The notes under the pieces: model-generated | The model's input: the letters and a program-made list of their open reading frames with translations, nothing else | Told to the model about the DNA's origin: nothing | Database searches by the model: none | Source: Psychromarinibacter sediminicola | GTDB taxonomy: Bacteria; Pseudomonadota; Alphaproteobacteria; Rhodobacterales; Rhodobacteraceae | Direction: 5' to 3' | Assembly (NCBI RefSeq): GCF_029168335.1 | Contig: NZ_JARGYC010000033.1 | Coordinates: 1 to 49,392 of the forward strand | DNA length: 49,392 bases | Shown here: positions 43,278-49,392 of the stretch, one piece after another | Layout: each line of letters opens with the position of its first letter | Numbering within the stretch: the stretch's first letter is position 1 | Position numbers and translations under genes: made by a program

Positions 43278-44297
43278 ATGACCCAATGCCAGCGCATCGT
43301 CCTCGCCAGCCGCCCGCAGGGCGACGCGGCGCCCGAGAATTTCCGGCTGGAGACGGCGGAGCTGCCGGCGCCGGAGGAGGGCGAGGTGCTGTTGCGCACG
43401 ATCTGGCTGTCGCTGGATCCCTACATGCGCGGGCGGATGAACGCCGGGCCGTCCTACGCGCCGCCGGTGGAGATCGGCGAGGCGATGGCCGGGCAGGTCG
43501 TGGCCGAGGTCGTGGAAAGCCGCGACAGCCGGCTGCAGGCGGGCGACATCGTGCTGGCCGGGATCGGCTGGGCCAGCCACGGGGTCGCCGAGGCGCGGCT
43601 GTTGCGCAAGCTCGACCCCGAGCTCGCGCCGGTATCGACCGCGCTGGGCGTGCTGGGGATGCCGGGGCACACGGCCTGGGTCGGGCTGAACGACATCCTG
43701 CGGATGGACTCGGGCGAGACCATCGTGATCGGCGCCGCGACCGGGGCGGTGGGCTCGGTCGCCGGGCAGCTGGCCAAGCGGGCCGGGCTGAAGCCCGTGG
43801 GCATCGCCGGCGGGGCGGAGAAATGCGCCTATGCCGTCGAGCATCTGGGCTATGACGTCTGCCTCGACCACCGCGACCCGGGCATGGCCGAGGAGCTGGC
43901 GGCGGTGACCCCGCAGGGGGTGGATTGCTACTACGAGAACGTGGGCGGCGACGTGCTGCAGGCCGTGCTGCCGCGGATGAACGACCACGGGCGGATCGCC
44001 GTCTGCGGCATGGTGGCGTGGTATTCCGCGGGTGGCGGCGGCGAGGCGCTGACCGTGCCGGGGATCTGGCGGACGATCCTGGTGAAGCGGCTGCGGGTGC
44101 AGGGGTTTCTGGTCTTCGACCACGCCAACCGGCTGCAGCCCTTCCTCGACGAGGTCGGCCCGCTGGTCGGCGCCGGCGAGATCCACTACCGCGAGAGCGT
44201 GGCCGAGGGGCTGGAGGCGGCGCCGGAGGCCTTCCTGGAGATGCTGACCGGCGGCAATTTCGGCAAGCAGCTTGTGCGGGTCGGGTCCGATCCCTGA
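43278..44297 (+). CDS. Zinc-independent NADP-dependent reductase (MDR, CurA-like)
   Basis: The 339-residue medium-chain reductase is of the leukotriene B4 dehydrogenase/curcumin reductase group, which reduces alpha,beta-unsaturated ketones and aldehydes. Blocks: LSLDPYMRGRMNAGPSY, LGMPGHTAWVGL and the nucleotide motif GAATGAVGS. Zinc-ligand cysteines are absent. AAAGGAG precedes the ATG. It is divergent from matB and is followed by a terminator, so it is a single-gene unit. Confidence 0.92.
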   Translation: MTQCQRIVLASRPQGDAAPENFRLETAELPAPEEGEVLLRTIWLSLDPYMRGRMNAGPSYAPPVEIGEAMAGQVVAEVVESRDSRLQAGDIVLAGIGWASHGVAEARLLRKLDPELAPVSTALGVLGMPGHTAWVGLNDILRMDSGETIVIGAATGAVGSVAGQLAKRAGLKPVGIAGGAEKCAYAVEHLGYDVCLDHRDPGMAEELAAVTPQGVDCYYENVGGDVLQAVLPRMNDHGRIAVCGMVAWYSAGGGGEALTVPGIWRTILVKRLRVQGFLVFDHANRLQPFLDEVGPLVGAGEIHYRESVAEGLEAAPEAFLEMLTGGNFGKQLVRVGSDP

Positions 44298-44300
44298 GGG

Positions 44301-44338
44301 CGCGCGACCAGAAGGAGCGCTTCCGCGCGAGTCTTTTT
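44301..44338 (+). terminator. Intrinsic terminator of the CurA-like gene
   Basis: CGCGCG (44301-44306) pairs with CGCGCG (44324-44329) and an inner GAAG/CTTC stem extends it, followed by GTCTTTTTCT. A GC-rich stem plus a T-run four bases after the stop codon is the standard rho-independent form. A 5' bulge of ACCA breaks the stem. Confidence 0.6.
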
Positions 44339-44399
44339 CTGCCCGTGTCGCGTGATCGCGCCGCGGCGGCCGGCCGGCCCGGTTGTGCGGCCGGGATGT

Positions 44400-44422
44400 G
44401 CGTATTTGGAACGAGAAGAAGC
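44400..44422 (+). repeat. 23-base intergenic repeat, copy A
   Basis: The sequence starts GCGTATTTGGAACG and ends with AGAAGAAGC. It matches the reverse complement of 48242-48264 at 22 of 23 positions. It lies in the non-coding space between the CurA-like gene and the acyl-CoA ligase, 78 bases before the ligase start. Confidence 0.75.
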
Positions 44423-44499
44423 TTCGGGCGGGATTTCGCGGTTGATCGGGGCCGCGTCTGCGGGGAACATCCCTGTCGGAACAAGGGAGGGCGCCGGCG

Positions 44500-46131
44500 A
44501 TGCTGGGCCAGATGATGCATCGTCCGCTGCGGATCGCGGACATCCTGACTTTCGCCGAGGAGCTGCACGGCGACGCGGGGATCGTGTCCTCGACGGTCGA
44601 GGGCGGGCGGCACTGGCAGAGCTATCGCGAGACCGGGGCGCGGGCGCGGCGGCTGGCGAAGGCGCTGGCGCGGCTGGGGATCGGCGCCGGCGACCGGGTG
44701 GCGACGCTGGCCTGGAACGGCTATCGGCACATGGAGCTCTATTACGGGGTGCCGGGGATCGGCGCCGTGTGCCACACGCTGAACCCGCGGCTGTCGGCCG
44801 AGCAGGCGGTCTATATCGTCGGCCATGCCGAGGACAGGGCGCTGTTTCTCGACCTGACCTTCGTGCCGCTGGTGGAGAAGCTGGCGGCGCATTTCCCGGC
44901 GGAGATGACCTATGTGATCATGACCGACCGGGCGCATATGCCCGAGACCTCGCTGCCCGGCGCGCTGTGCTACGAGGAGCTGCTGGCGGCGGAGGATGAC
45001 GGGTTCGACTGGCCCGACCTGGCGGAGGAGACGGCGGCGGGGCTGTGCTATACCTCCGGCACCACGGGCAATCCGAAGGGGTCGCTGTTTACCCACCGCT
45101 CGATGGTGCTGCATGCCTTCACCGTCTGCATCGTGATGCAGGACGCGATGCGGGCGGGGCGGCGGCTGTTGCCCGTCGTGCCCTTGTTTCACGCCAACGC
45201 CTGGGGGATGGCCCATGCCGGCCCGCTGGCCGGCGCGACGCTGGTCATGCCGGGGCCGCATCTGGACGGCGCCTCGGTCTTCGAGCTGATGCAGGCGGAG
45301 CGGGTGTTCTCGGCCTGGGGCGTGCCGACCGTCTGGCTGGGGCTGATGGACGAGATCGCCCGCCGCGACCGGCTGCCGGAGGGGTTCGGCGAGGTGGTCA
45401 TCGGCGGCTCGGCGGCGGCGCCGTCGCTGATCCGGGCGTTCGAGGAGCGCGGCGTCGACGTGGTCCATGCCTGGGGCATGACCGAGATGTCGCCGATCGG
45501 CACCACCACCAAGCTGGGCCCCGCGGCGGCGGAGGTGCCGCTGGAGGAGCGGCTGCGGCTGAAGTCCTTCCAGGGGCGGCGGGCCTTCGGCGTCGACCTG
45601 AAGATCGTGGGCGAGGACGGCACCCGGCAGCCGCATGACGGCCAGGCCGTGGGCGAGTTGTTCGTGCGCGGCAACACCGTGGTCTCGGGCTACTTCCGGA
45701 ACGAAGACGCCTCGGCCGCCGCGATCGACGCCGAGGGCTGGTTCGGCACCGGCGACGTGGCGGCGATCACGCCCGAGGGCTTTCTGAACATCACCGACCG
45801 GACCAAGGACCTGATCAAGTCGGGCGGCGAATGGATCAGCTCGATCGACGTGGAGAACATGGCGATCGCGCATCCCGACATCGCCAATGCCGCGGTCATC
45901 GCGGTGCCGCATCCCCGGTGGGGCGAGCGCCCGGTGCTGATCGCCGTGCCGGCCGAGGGGCGGGTGCCCGATACCGCAGACCTCTTGCGCCACCTGGGCG
46001 AGCACCTGGCCAAGTGGCAGCTGCCCGACGACGTGATCTATGTCGACGACCTGCCGCTGACGGCGACGGGCAAGGTGTCGAAGCTGACGCTGCGGCAGAT
46101 GTACGGCGACCACAAGCTGCCGGGAACCTGA
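44500..46131 (+). CDS. Medium/long-chain fatty-acid-CoA ligase
   Basis: The 543-residue ANL ligase has the AMP motif YTSGTTGNPKG (184-194), the HAWGMTEMSPIGTTT block and the hinge GDVAAITPEGFLNITDRTKD, with the catalytic lysine in TATGKVSKLTLR near 525. The length and MTEMSP block fit FadD-like or dicarboxylate-independent acyl-CoA synthetases used in beta-oxidation. AAGGGAGG precedes the ATG. Chain-length preference cannot be told. Confidence 0.92.
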   Translation: MLGQMMHRPLRIADILTFAEELHGDAGIVSSTVEGGRHWQSYRETGARARRLAKALARLGIGAGDRVATLAWNGYRHMELYYGVPGIGAVCHTLNPRLSAEQAVYIVGHAEDRALFLDLTFVPLVEKLAAHFPAEMTYVIMTDRAHMPETSLPGALCYEELLAAEDDGFDWPDLAEETAAGLCYTSGTTGNPKGSLFTHRSMVLHAFTVCIVMQDAMRAGRRLLPVVPLFHANAWGMAHAGPLAGATLVMPGPHLDGASVFELMQAERVFSAWGVPTVWLGLMDEIARRDRLPEGFGEVVIGGSAAAPSLIRAFEERGVDVVHAWGMTEMSPIGTTTKLGPAAAEVPLEERLRLKSFQGRRAFGVDLKIVGEDGTRQPHDGQAVGELFVRGNTVVSGYFRNEDASAAAIDAEGWFGTGDVAAITPEGFLNITDRTKDLIKSGGEWISSIDVENMAIAHPDIANAAVIAVPHPRWGERPVLIAVPAEGRVPDTADLLRHLGEHLAKWQLPDDVIYVDDLPLTATGKVSKLTLRQMYGDHKLPGT

Positions 46132-46214
46132 CGCGCGGCCCCGCCGGAGGGCTTGACCGCGCGGCGCCGGGCGGGGCGTGATATGCGCGCGGAAACGAGG
46201 ATGGGAGAGCCTGG

Positions 46215-46943
46215 ATGACCGGGACGGCACTGAAACTCGGGCTGTTCGCCCTGATCCAGATCGCGGTGGTCACCTGGCTGTGGTACATCCTGGTGCCGGA
46301 CTATCGCTGGGTCATCGTGCAGCAGTTCTACGGCCATCTCGGCCCCGGCGCGTTCCTGGTGGCGATGGGGGCGGCGGCGCTGTTCTTCGCCGCGGAGTTC
46401 CGGCGGCTGAACCGGATCGAGGCGTGGCTCGCCATCGTGGCCGGCGCCGCCTATGTCCTGGCCGACACCTTCATCATGCACCCACCGCTGGGCGTGTTCG
46501 ACGGCGCGGGCCCCGGCGAGCAGGAGCACGTGTCGATCATGGGGCTGATCCTGGTGCTGGGGATCAGCGGGCTGGTGGTGCTGCGCCGCCACCCGGAGGG
46601 CTTTCCGACCGGGGCGCATTTCCTGATCCCCATCGCGATCGTCGCGATGGTGTTCCTGAACCACCACCAGCACACGCAGGCCGGGACCATCGGCCACCAG
46701 GCGACGCTGATCGTGCTGGGCGCGGCGGCGCTGTTCCGGGTGCTGGGCAAGGTGGTGGAATACGGAATCGCGATGATCGTGACGGGCTACGTGTTCTTCT
46801 CGTCGCAGATGGGCCTGGCGATGTATGTGGACATGAACCACACCTCCGGCGGCGCCTGGGTCGCGGCCTGGGCGACGCTGGGCTTCGTGGCGGCGACGGT
46901 GTTCATCGCGCTGTCCCCGGGGACGACGAAGCCGGCGGAGTGA
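46215..46943 (+). CDS. Multi-spanning membrane protein of unknown function
   Basis: The 242-residue protein has about seven hydrophobic spans, from LKLGLFALIQIAVVTWLWYI at the N-terminus to ATLGFVAATVFIAL at the end. A His-rich loop NHHQHTQAGTIGHQ (about residue 150) and WVIVQQFYGHLGPG suggest a metal or quinone site. GGGAG precedes the ATG. It follows the acyl-CoA ligase by 83 bases on the same strand. I do not recognise the family. Confidence 0.75.
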   Translation: MTGTALKLGLFALIQIAVVTWLWYILVPDYRWVIVQQFYGHLGPGAFLVAMGAAALFFAAEFRRLNRIEAWLAIVAGAAYVLADTFIMHPPLGVFDGAGPGEQEHVSIMGLILVLGISGLVVLRRHPEGFPTGAHFLIPIAIVAMVFLNHHQHTQAGTIGHQATLIVLGAAALFRVLGKVVEYGIAMIVTGYVFFSSQMGLAMYVDMNHTSGGAWVAAWATLGFVAATVFIALSPGTTKPAE

Positions 46944-47076
46944 GCCCGGCGCCGCCACAGGCGCCCCGCCCGGCCTCGCTTTCCCAGCCTTTCCGTCCCG
47001 CCGCTTGCCGCGCCGTCGCCGCTTGTCAATGGCGCGGGGCCCGACCATGCTGCGCCGCGTCTAGAGGAGGACAGCC

Positions 47077-48069
47077 ATGGCACCGACCGACAGCCACCTG
47101 CCGGCCGCCCTGCGCGGCCTGCGCATCCCGGCCGTGGGCGCGCCGATGTTCATCGTCTCCGGCCCCGAGCTGGTCATCGCGCAATGCACCGCCGGGATCG
47201 TCGGCAGCTTCCCCGCGCTGAACGCGCGCGAGGCCGAGGGCGAGCCGCCGATGCTGGAAGCCTGGCTTAAGCGCATCACCGAGGCGCTGGACAAGCACAA
47301 CCAGGACAATCCCGACCGCCCCGCCGCGCCCTTTGCGGTGAACCAGATCGTGCATCGGTCGAATGCCAGGCTGCAGCGGGACATCGAGATCTGTCACAAA
47401 TGGAACGTGCCGATCTGGATCACCTCGCTCGGCGCGCGGCCCGAGGTGAACCAGGCGGCGCATGACTGCGGCGGCATCGCGCTGCACGACATCATCAACG
47501 ACCGCTTCGCGCGCAAGGCCATCGGGAAGGGCGCCGACGGGCTGATCGCGGTGGCCGCCGGGGCGGGCGGGCATGCCGGCCCGCAGTCGCCCTTCGCGCT
47601 GGTGCGCGAGATCCGGGCGTGGTTCGACGGGCCGCTGCTGCTGTCCGGCGCCATCTCCACCGGCGAGGCGCTGCTCGCGGCGCGGGCCGTGGGGGCGGAT
47701 CTGGGCTATATCGGTTCGCCCTTCATCGCGACGGAAGAGGCGAACGCGGTCGCCGATTACAAGCAGGCCATCGTCGAGGGCGGGGCGCAGGACATCGTGA
47801 CCTCGTCGCTGTTCACCGGCATCTCCGGCAACTACCTGCGCGGCTCGATCGCGCGGGCCGGCCTCGACCCCGACAACCTCGCCGAGGCGACGCCCGACAC
47901 GATGGACTTCGCCGCCGCGACGGCCGGGGCCAAGGCGTGGAAGGACATCTGGGGCTCGGGCCAGGGAATCGGCGCCGTGCAGGACATCGTGCCCGCCGCC
48001 GCGCGGGTCGACCGGATCGCGGCCGAGTACCGCGCCGCGGGCCGGCGTCTGGCCGCGGAGTTTTGCTGA
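47077..48069 (+). CDS. Nitronate monooxygenase-family flavoprotein
   Basis: The 330-residue TIM-barrel FMN enzyme belongs to the NPD/nitronate monooxygenase family. Blocks: PAVGAPMFIVSGPELV near the start, ITSLGARPEVNQAAHDCGG, GADGLIAVAAGAGGHAG with the catalytic-site histidine, and LLLSGAISTGEALLAARAVGADLGYIG for FMN phosphate. GAGGAGGAC precedes the ATG. Some members are enoyl-reductase-like (FabK) or of unknown substrate; the AGAGGHAG block favours nitronate or a related carbanion. Confidence 0.9.
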   Translation: MAPTDSHLPAALRGLRIPAVGAPMFIVSGPELVIAQCTAGIVGSFPALNAREAEGEPPMLEAWLKRITEALDKHNQDNPDRPAAPFAVNQIVHRSNARLQRDIEICHKWNVPIWITSLGARPEVNQAAHDCGGIALHDIINDRFARKAIGKGADGLIAVAAGAGGHAGPQSPFALVREIRAWFDGPLLLSGAISTGEALLAARAVGADLGYIGSPFIATEEANAVADYKQAIVEGGAQDIVTSSLFTGISGNYLRGSIARAGLDPDNLAEATPDTMDFAAATAGAKAWKDIWGSGQGIGAVQDIVPAAARVDRIAAEYRAAGRRLAAEFC

Positions 48070-48241
48070 CGGAATTGACGGGAATCGGCAACCGACCCCG
48101 GGATAACTCCGTGGACAGAATCCATTGCGACATGAAGATCGTGCCGTAACGCCCTGAAACCGCGTGACTCGCGCAACCGGTTTCCGAGTCCCGGCATGTG
48201 GGCAACCGCCGCGCCCTTGCCCGAAAAGAACAGGCGCGCGG

Positions 48242-48264
48242 GCTTCTTCTCGTCCCAAATACGC
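48242..48264 (-). repeat. 23-base intergenic repeat, copy B (inverted)
   Basis: Reverse complement of copy A at 44400-44422, 22 of 23 identical. It lies between the nitronate monooxygenase gene and the AsnC-domain gene. The surrounding 232-base space otherwise holds only the hairpin at 48276-48292. Confidence 0.75.
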
Positions 48265-48275
48265 CCGCCGGAGGC

Positions 48276-48292
48276 CCGCGCCGCAGGCGCGG
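48276..48292 (-). terminator. Hairpin downstream of the AsnC-domain gene
   Basis: CCGCGCC and GGCGCGG form a perfect 7-bp stem with loop GCA, nine bases beyond the stop of the leftward AsnC-domain gene. No T-run on the minus strand, so terminator activity is only suggested by position. Confidence 0.4.
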
Positions 48293-48301
48293 TCGCCCGG
48301 G

Positions 48302-48541
48302 TCAGAACGCCTTGAAGGTCAGGGTGGTGAGCGAGCGCTCGATCCCCTCGATATGCAGCAGTTCCTCGTTGATGAACTTGCCCACGTCCTGGGCCTCGGG
48401 GATGTAGAGCTTCAGCAGCAGGTCGTATTCGCCCGAGGTCGAGTAGAGCTCGGAATGGACTTCCTGAAGGGCGATCCGCTCGGCCACCTCGTAGGTCGTG
48501 CCGGGGCGGCAGCGGAGCTGGACGAAGACGCAGGTGGTCAT
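48302..48541 (-). CDS. Stand-alone AsnC/Lrp ligand-binding (RAM) domain protein
   Basis: The 79-residue protein is a single RAM domain: [14 protein letters not shown], then [20 protein letters not shown] and [16 protein letters not shown]. The helix-turn-helix of full-length Lrp proteins is absent. Such short forms pair with DNA-binding Lrp members or bind amino acids. The start at 48541 is taken because the RAM fold begins there and GGAGAG lies upstream; the longer frame adds an unrelated arginine-rich leader. Divergent from hisB. Confidence 0.9.
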   Translation of the reverse strand: MTTCVFVQLRCRPGTTYEVAERIALQEVHSELYSTSGEYDLLLKLYIPEAQDVGKFINEELLHIEGIERSLTTLTFKAF

Positions 48542-48663
48542 GGGCGGGCTCTCCTCGGTCAGTCGAGCGGCAGAATGGCCGCGGTGGGCGGCAATATCAA
48601 TGGGGCCCGCTTGGAATGGCCCCGGCGCCCGCCTATAAGGCGCGCGAAGAGACGGAGGCACCC

Positions 48664-49251
48664 ATGCGCACGGCCAGCATCGCCCGCAAGACGGCGGAGA
48701 CGGACATCTCGGTGGAGATCGACCTCGACGGCACCGGGGTCCACGACATGGCCACGGGCGTCGGGTTCTTCGACCATATGCTCGACCAGCTGGCGCGGCA
48801 TTCGCTGATCGACATGACCGTCAAGGCGACGGGCGACCTGCATATCGACGGCCACCACACGGTCGAGGATACCGGCATCGCGCTGGGCCAGGCGCTGGCG
48901 CAGGCCGTCGGCGACAAGCGCGGCATCCGGCGCTACGGCGCCTGCCTCCTGCCGATGGACGACGCGCTGGTGCGGGCCGCGCTGGACCTCAGCGGGCGGC
49001 CGTATCTGGTCTGGGACGTGGCGCTGCCGGCGGCGAAGATCGGCACGTTCGATACCGAGCTGGTGCGCGAGTTCTTCCAGGCGCTGGCGACCCATGGCGG
49101 CATCACGCTGCATGTCGAGGCGCTGCACGGGCTCAACGCCCACCACATCGCCGAGGCGGCGTTCAAGGCGGTGGCGCGGGCGCTGCGCGAGGCGGTGGAG
49201 ACCGACCCGCGGACGGCCGACGCGGTGCCGTCGACGAAAGGCGCGCTCTAG
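48664..49251 (+). CDS. hisB: Imidazoleglycerol-phosphate dehydratase
   Basis: The 195-residue enzyme performs the sixth step of histidine synthesis. The metal-binding motifs of the duplicated fold are present: [25 protein letters not shown], and their second copies in [14 protein letters not shown] and [14 protein letters not shown]. It is the single-function form (no phosphatase domain), as in most Alphaproteobacteria. The ATG at 48664 follows GGAGGCACCC. It is usually followed by hisH and hisA, but none begins in the 141 bases left. Confidence 0.97.
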   Translation: MRTASIARKTAETDISVEIDLDGTGVHDMATGVGFFDHMLDQLARHSLIDMTVKATGDLHIDGHHTVEDTGIALGQALAQAVGDKRGIRRYGACLLPMDDALVRAALDLSGRPYLVWDVALPAAKIGTFDTELVREFFQALATHGGITLHVEALHGLNAHHIAEAAFKAVARALREAVETDPRTADAVPSTKGAL

Positions 49252-49258
49252 ACGTCAC

Positions 49259-49317
49259 GCGGCGCCGCGGGCGGCGGCCGGGTTCCGTCCTGCCCGGCGC
49301 CGGCCGCGTGGCGCCGC
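49259..49317 (+). terminator. Long GC-rich inverted repeat after hisB
   Basis: Outer arms GCGGCGCC (49259-49266) and GGCGCCGC (49310-49317) enclose further complementary GC-rich segments around a loop near 49283-49291. It starts eight bases after the hisB stop codon. No T-run follows. It suggests that hisB ends its transcript here rather than running on into other his genes; the remaining bases to the window end show no gene. Confidence 0.45.
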
Positions 49318-49392
49318 CGCACACTGCACGACACTGGATTTGCCGTGGGACATTTCCACCTGTATCGCGCGGCGGAACGCCGTGCAGCGCCG

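Noticed and set aside
42556-46230. Very long leftward open frame (1224 codons) and other long frames opposite real genes, for example 12526-14127, 37809-40253 and 8882-10522
   Set aside because: They are rich in Arg, Pro, Gly and Ala with no domain, and lie opposite or out of frame with well-supported genes. They are the usual by-product of high G+C codon usage.

Overview
The window is high-GC DNA (close to two thirds G+C by eye) with dense, often overlapping genes and GGAGG-type ribosome sites. Gene content and style point to an alphaproteobacterium of the Rhodobacteraceae/Roseobacter type: a RibBX-type riboflavin protein, a TctABC/TctDE locus, a TAXI-type TRAP transporter, MatB, a stand-alone AsnC ligand-binding domain next to hisB, and very many uptake systems. 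This assignment is from recognition of protein families, not from a search. No rRNA, tRNA, CRISPR array, intact insertion sequence or phage gene was seen.

Layout. (1) 1-3.85 kb: an AT-richer block with a VOC dioxygenase-like gene, a divergent IclR regulator, a RibB protein with a decayed cyclohydrolase domain, and a LuxR-type regulator. Two matching three-half-site boxes suggest that the IclR protein controls both ends of the block. (2) 3.85-4.3 kb: no recognisable gene. (3) 4.3-12.5 kb: a seven-gene leftward operon (enolase-superfamily dehydratase, five-gene peptide-type ABC importer, uronate dehydrogenase) divergent from a FadR-type GntR regulator; probably uptake and oxidation of a uronate or related acid sugar. 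(4) 12.5-18.9 kb: tctCBA (tripartite tricarboxylate transporter) divergent from tctDE, with a translationally coupled orphan periplasmic binding protein. (5) 19.0-26.5 kb: a GAF sensor kinase/NarL-type regulator pair divergent from a ribose-type sugar ABC importer (SBP, ATPase, two permeases) and an SMP-30 lactonase.

(6) 26.5-37.6 kb: the least familiar part. A TAXI-TRAP transporter, a SnoaL-like protein, a five-gene operon (SDR, MmgE/PrpD, carboxymuconolactone-decarboxylase-like, MBL hydrolase, beta-hydroxyacid dehydrogenase) and a divergent three-gene operon (HpaI aldolase, bicupin, DUF6282-type metal hydrolase). Two divergent promoters carry the same TTTCACAA...GAAA motif. I read it as one catabolic regulon for an unidentified lactone or hydroxy-acid substrate. 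(7) 37.8-49.4 kb: more ordinary chromosome: MATE exporter, glycosyltransferase-like protein, small secreted protein, beta-propeller protein with malonyl-CoA synthetase, CurA-type reductase, acyl-CoA ligase, membrane protein, nitronate monooxygenase, AsnC-domain protein and hisB. This part holds three tandem perfect palindromes and an inverted pair of a 23-base repeat.

Together the window looks like a nutrient-scavenging hub: four different importer classes, each paired with its own regulator or catabolic genes, next to core metabolic genes.
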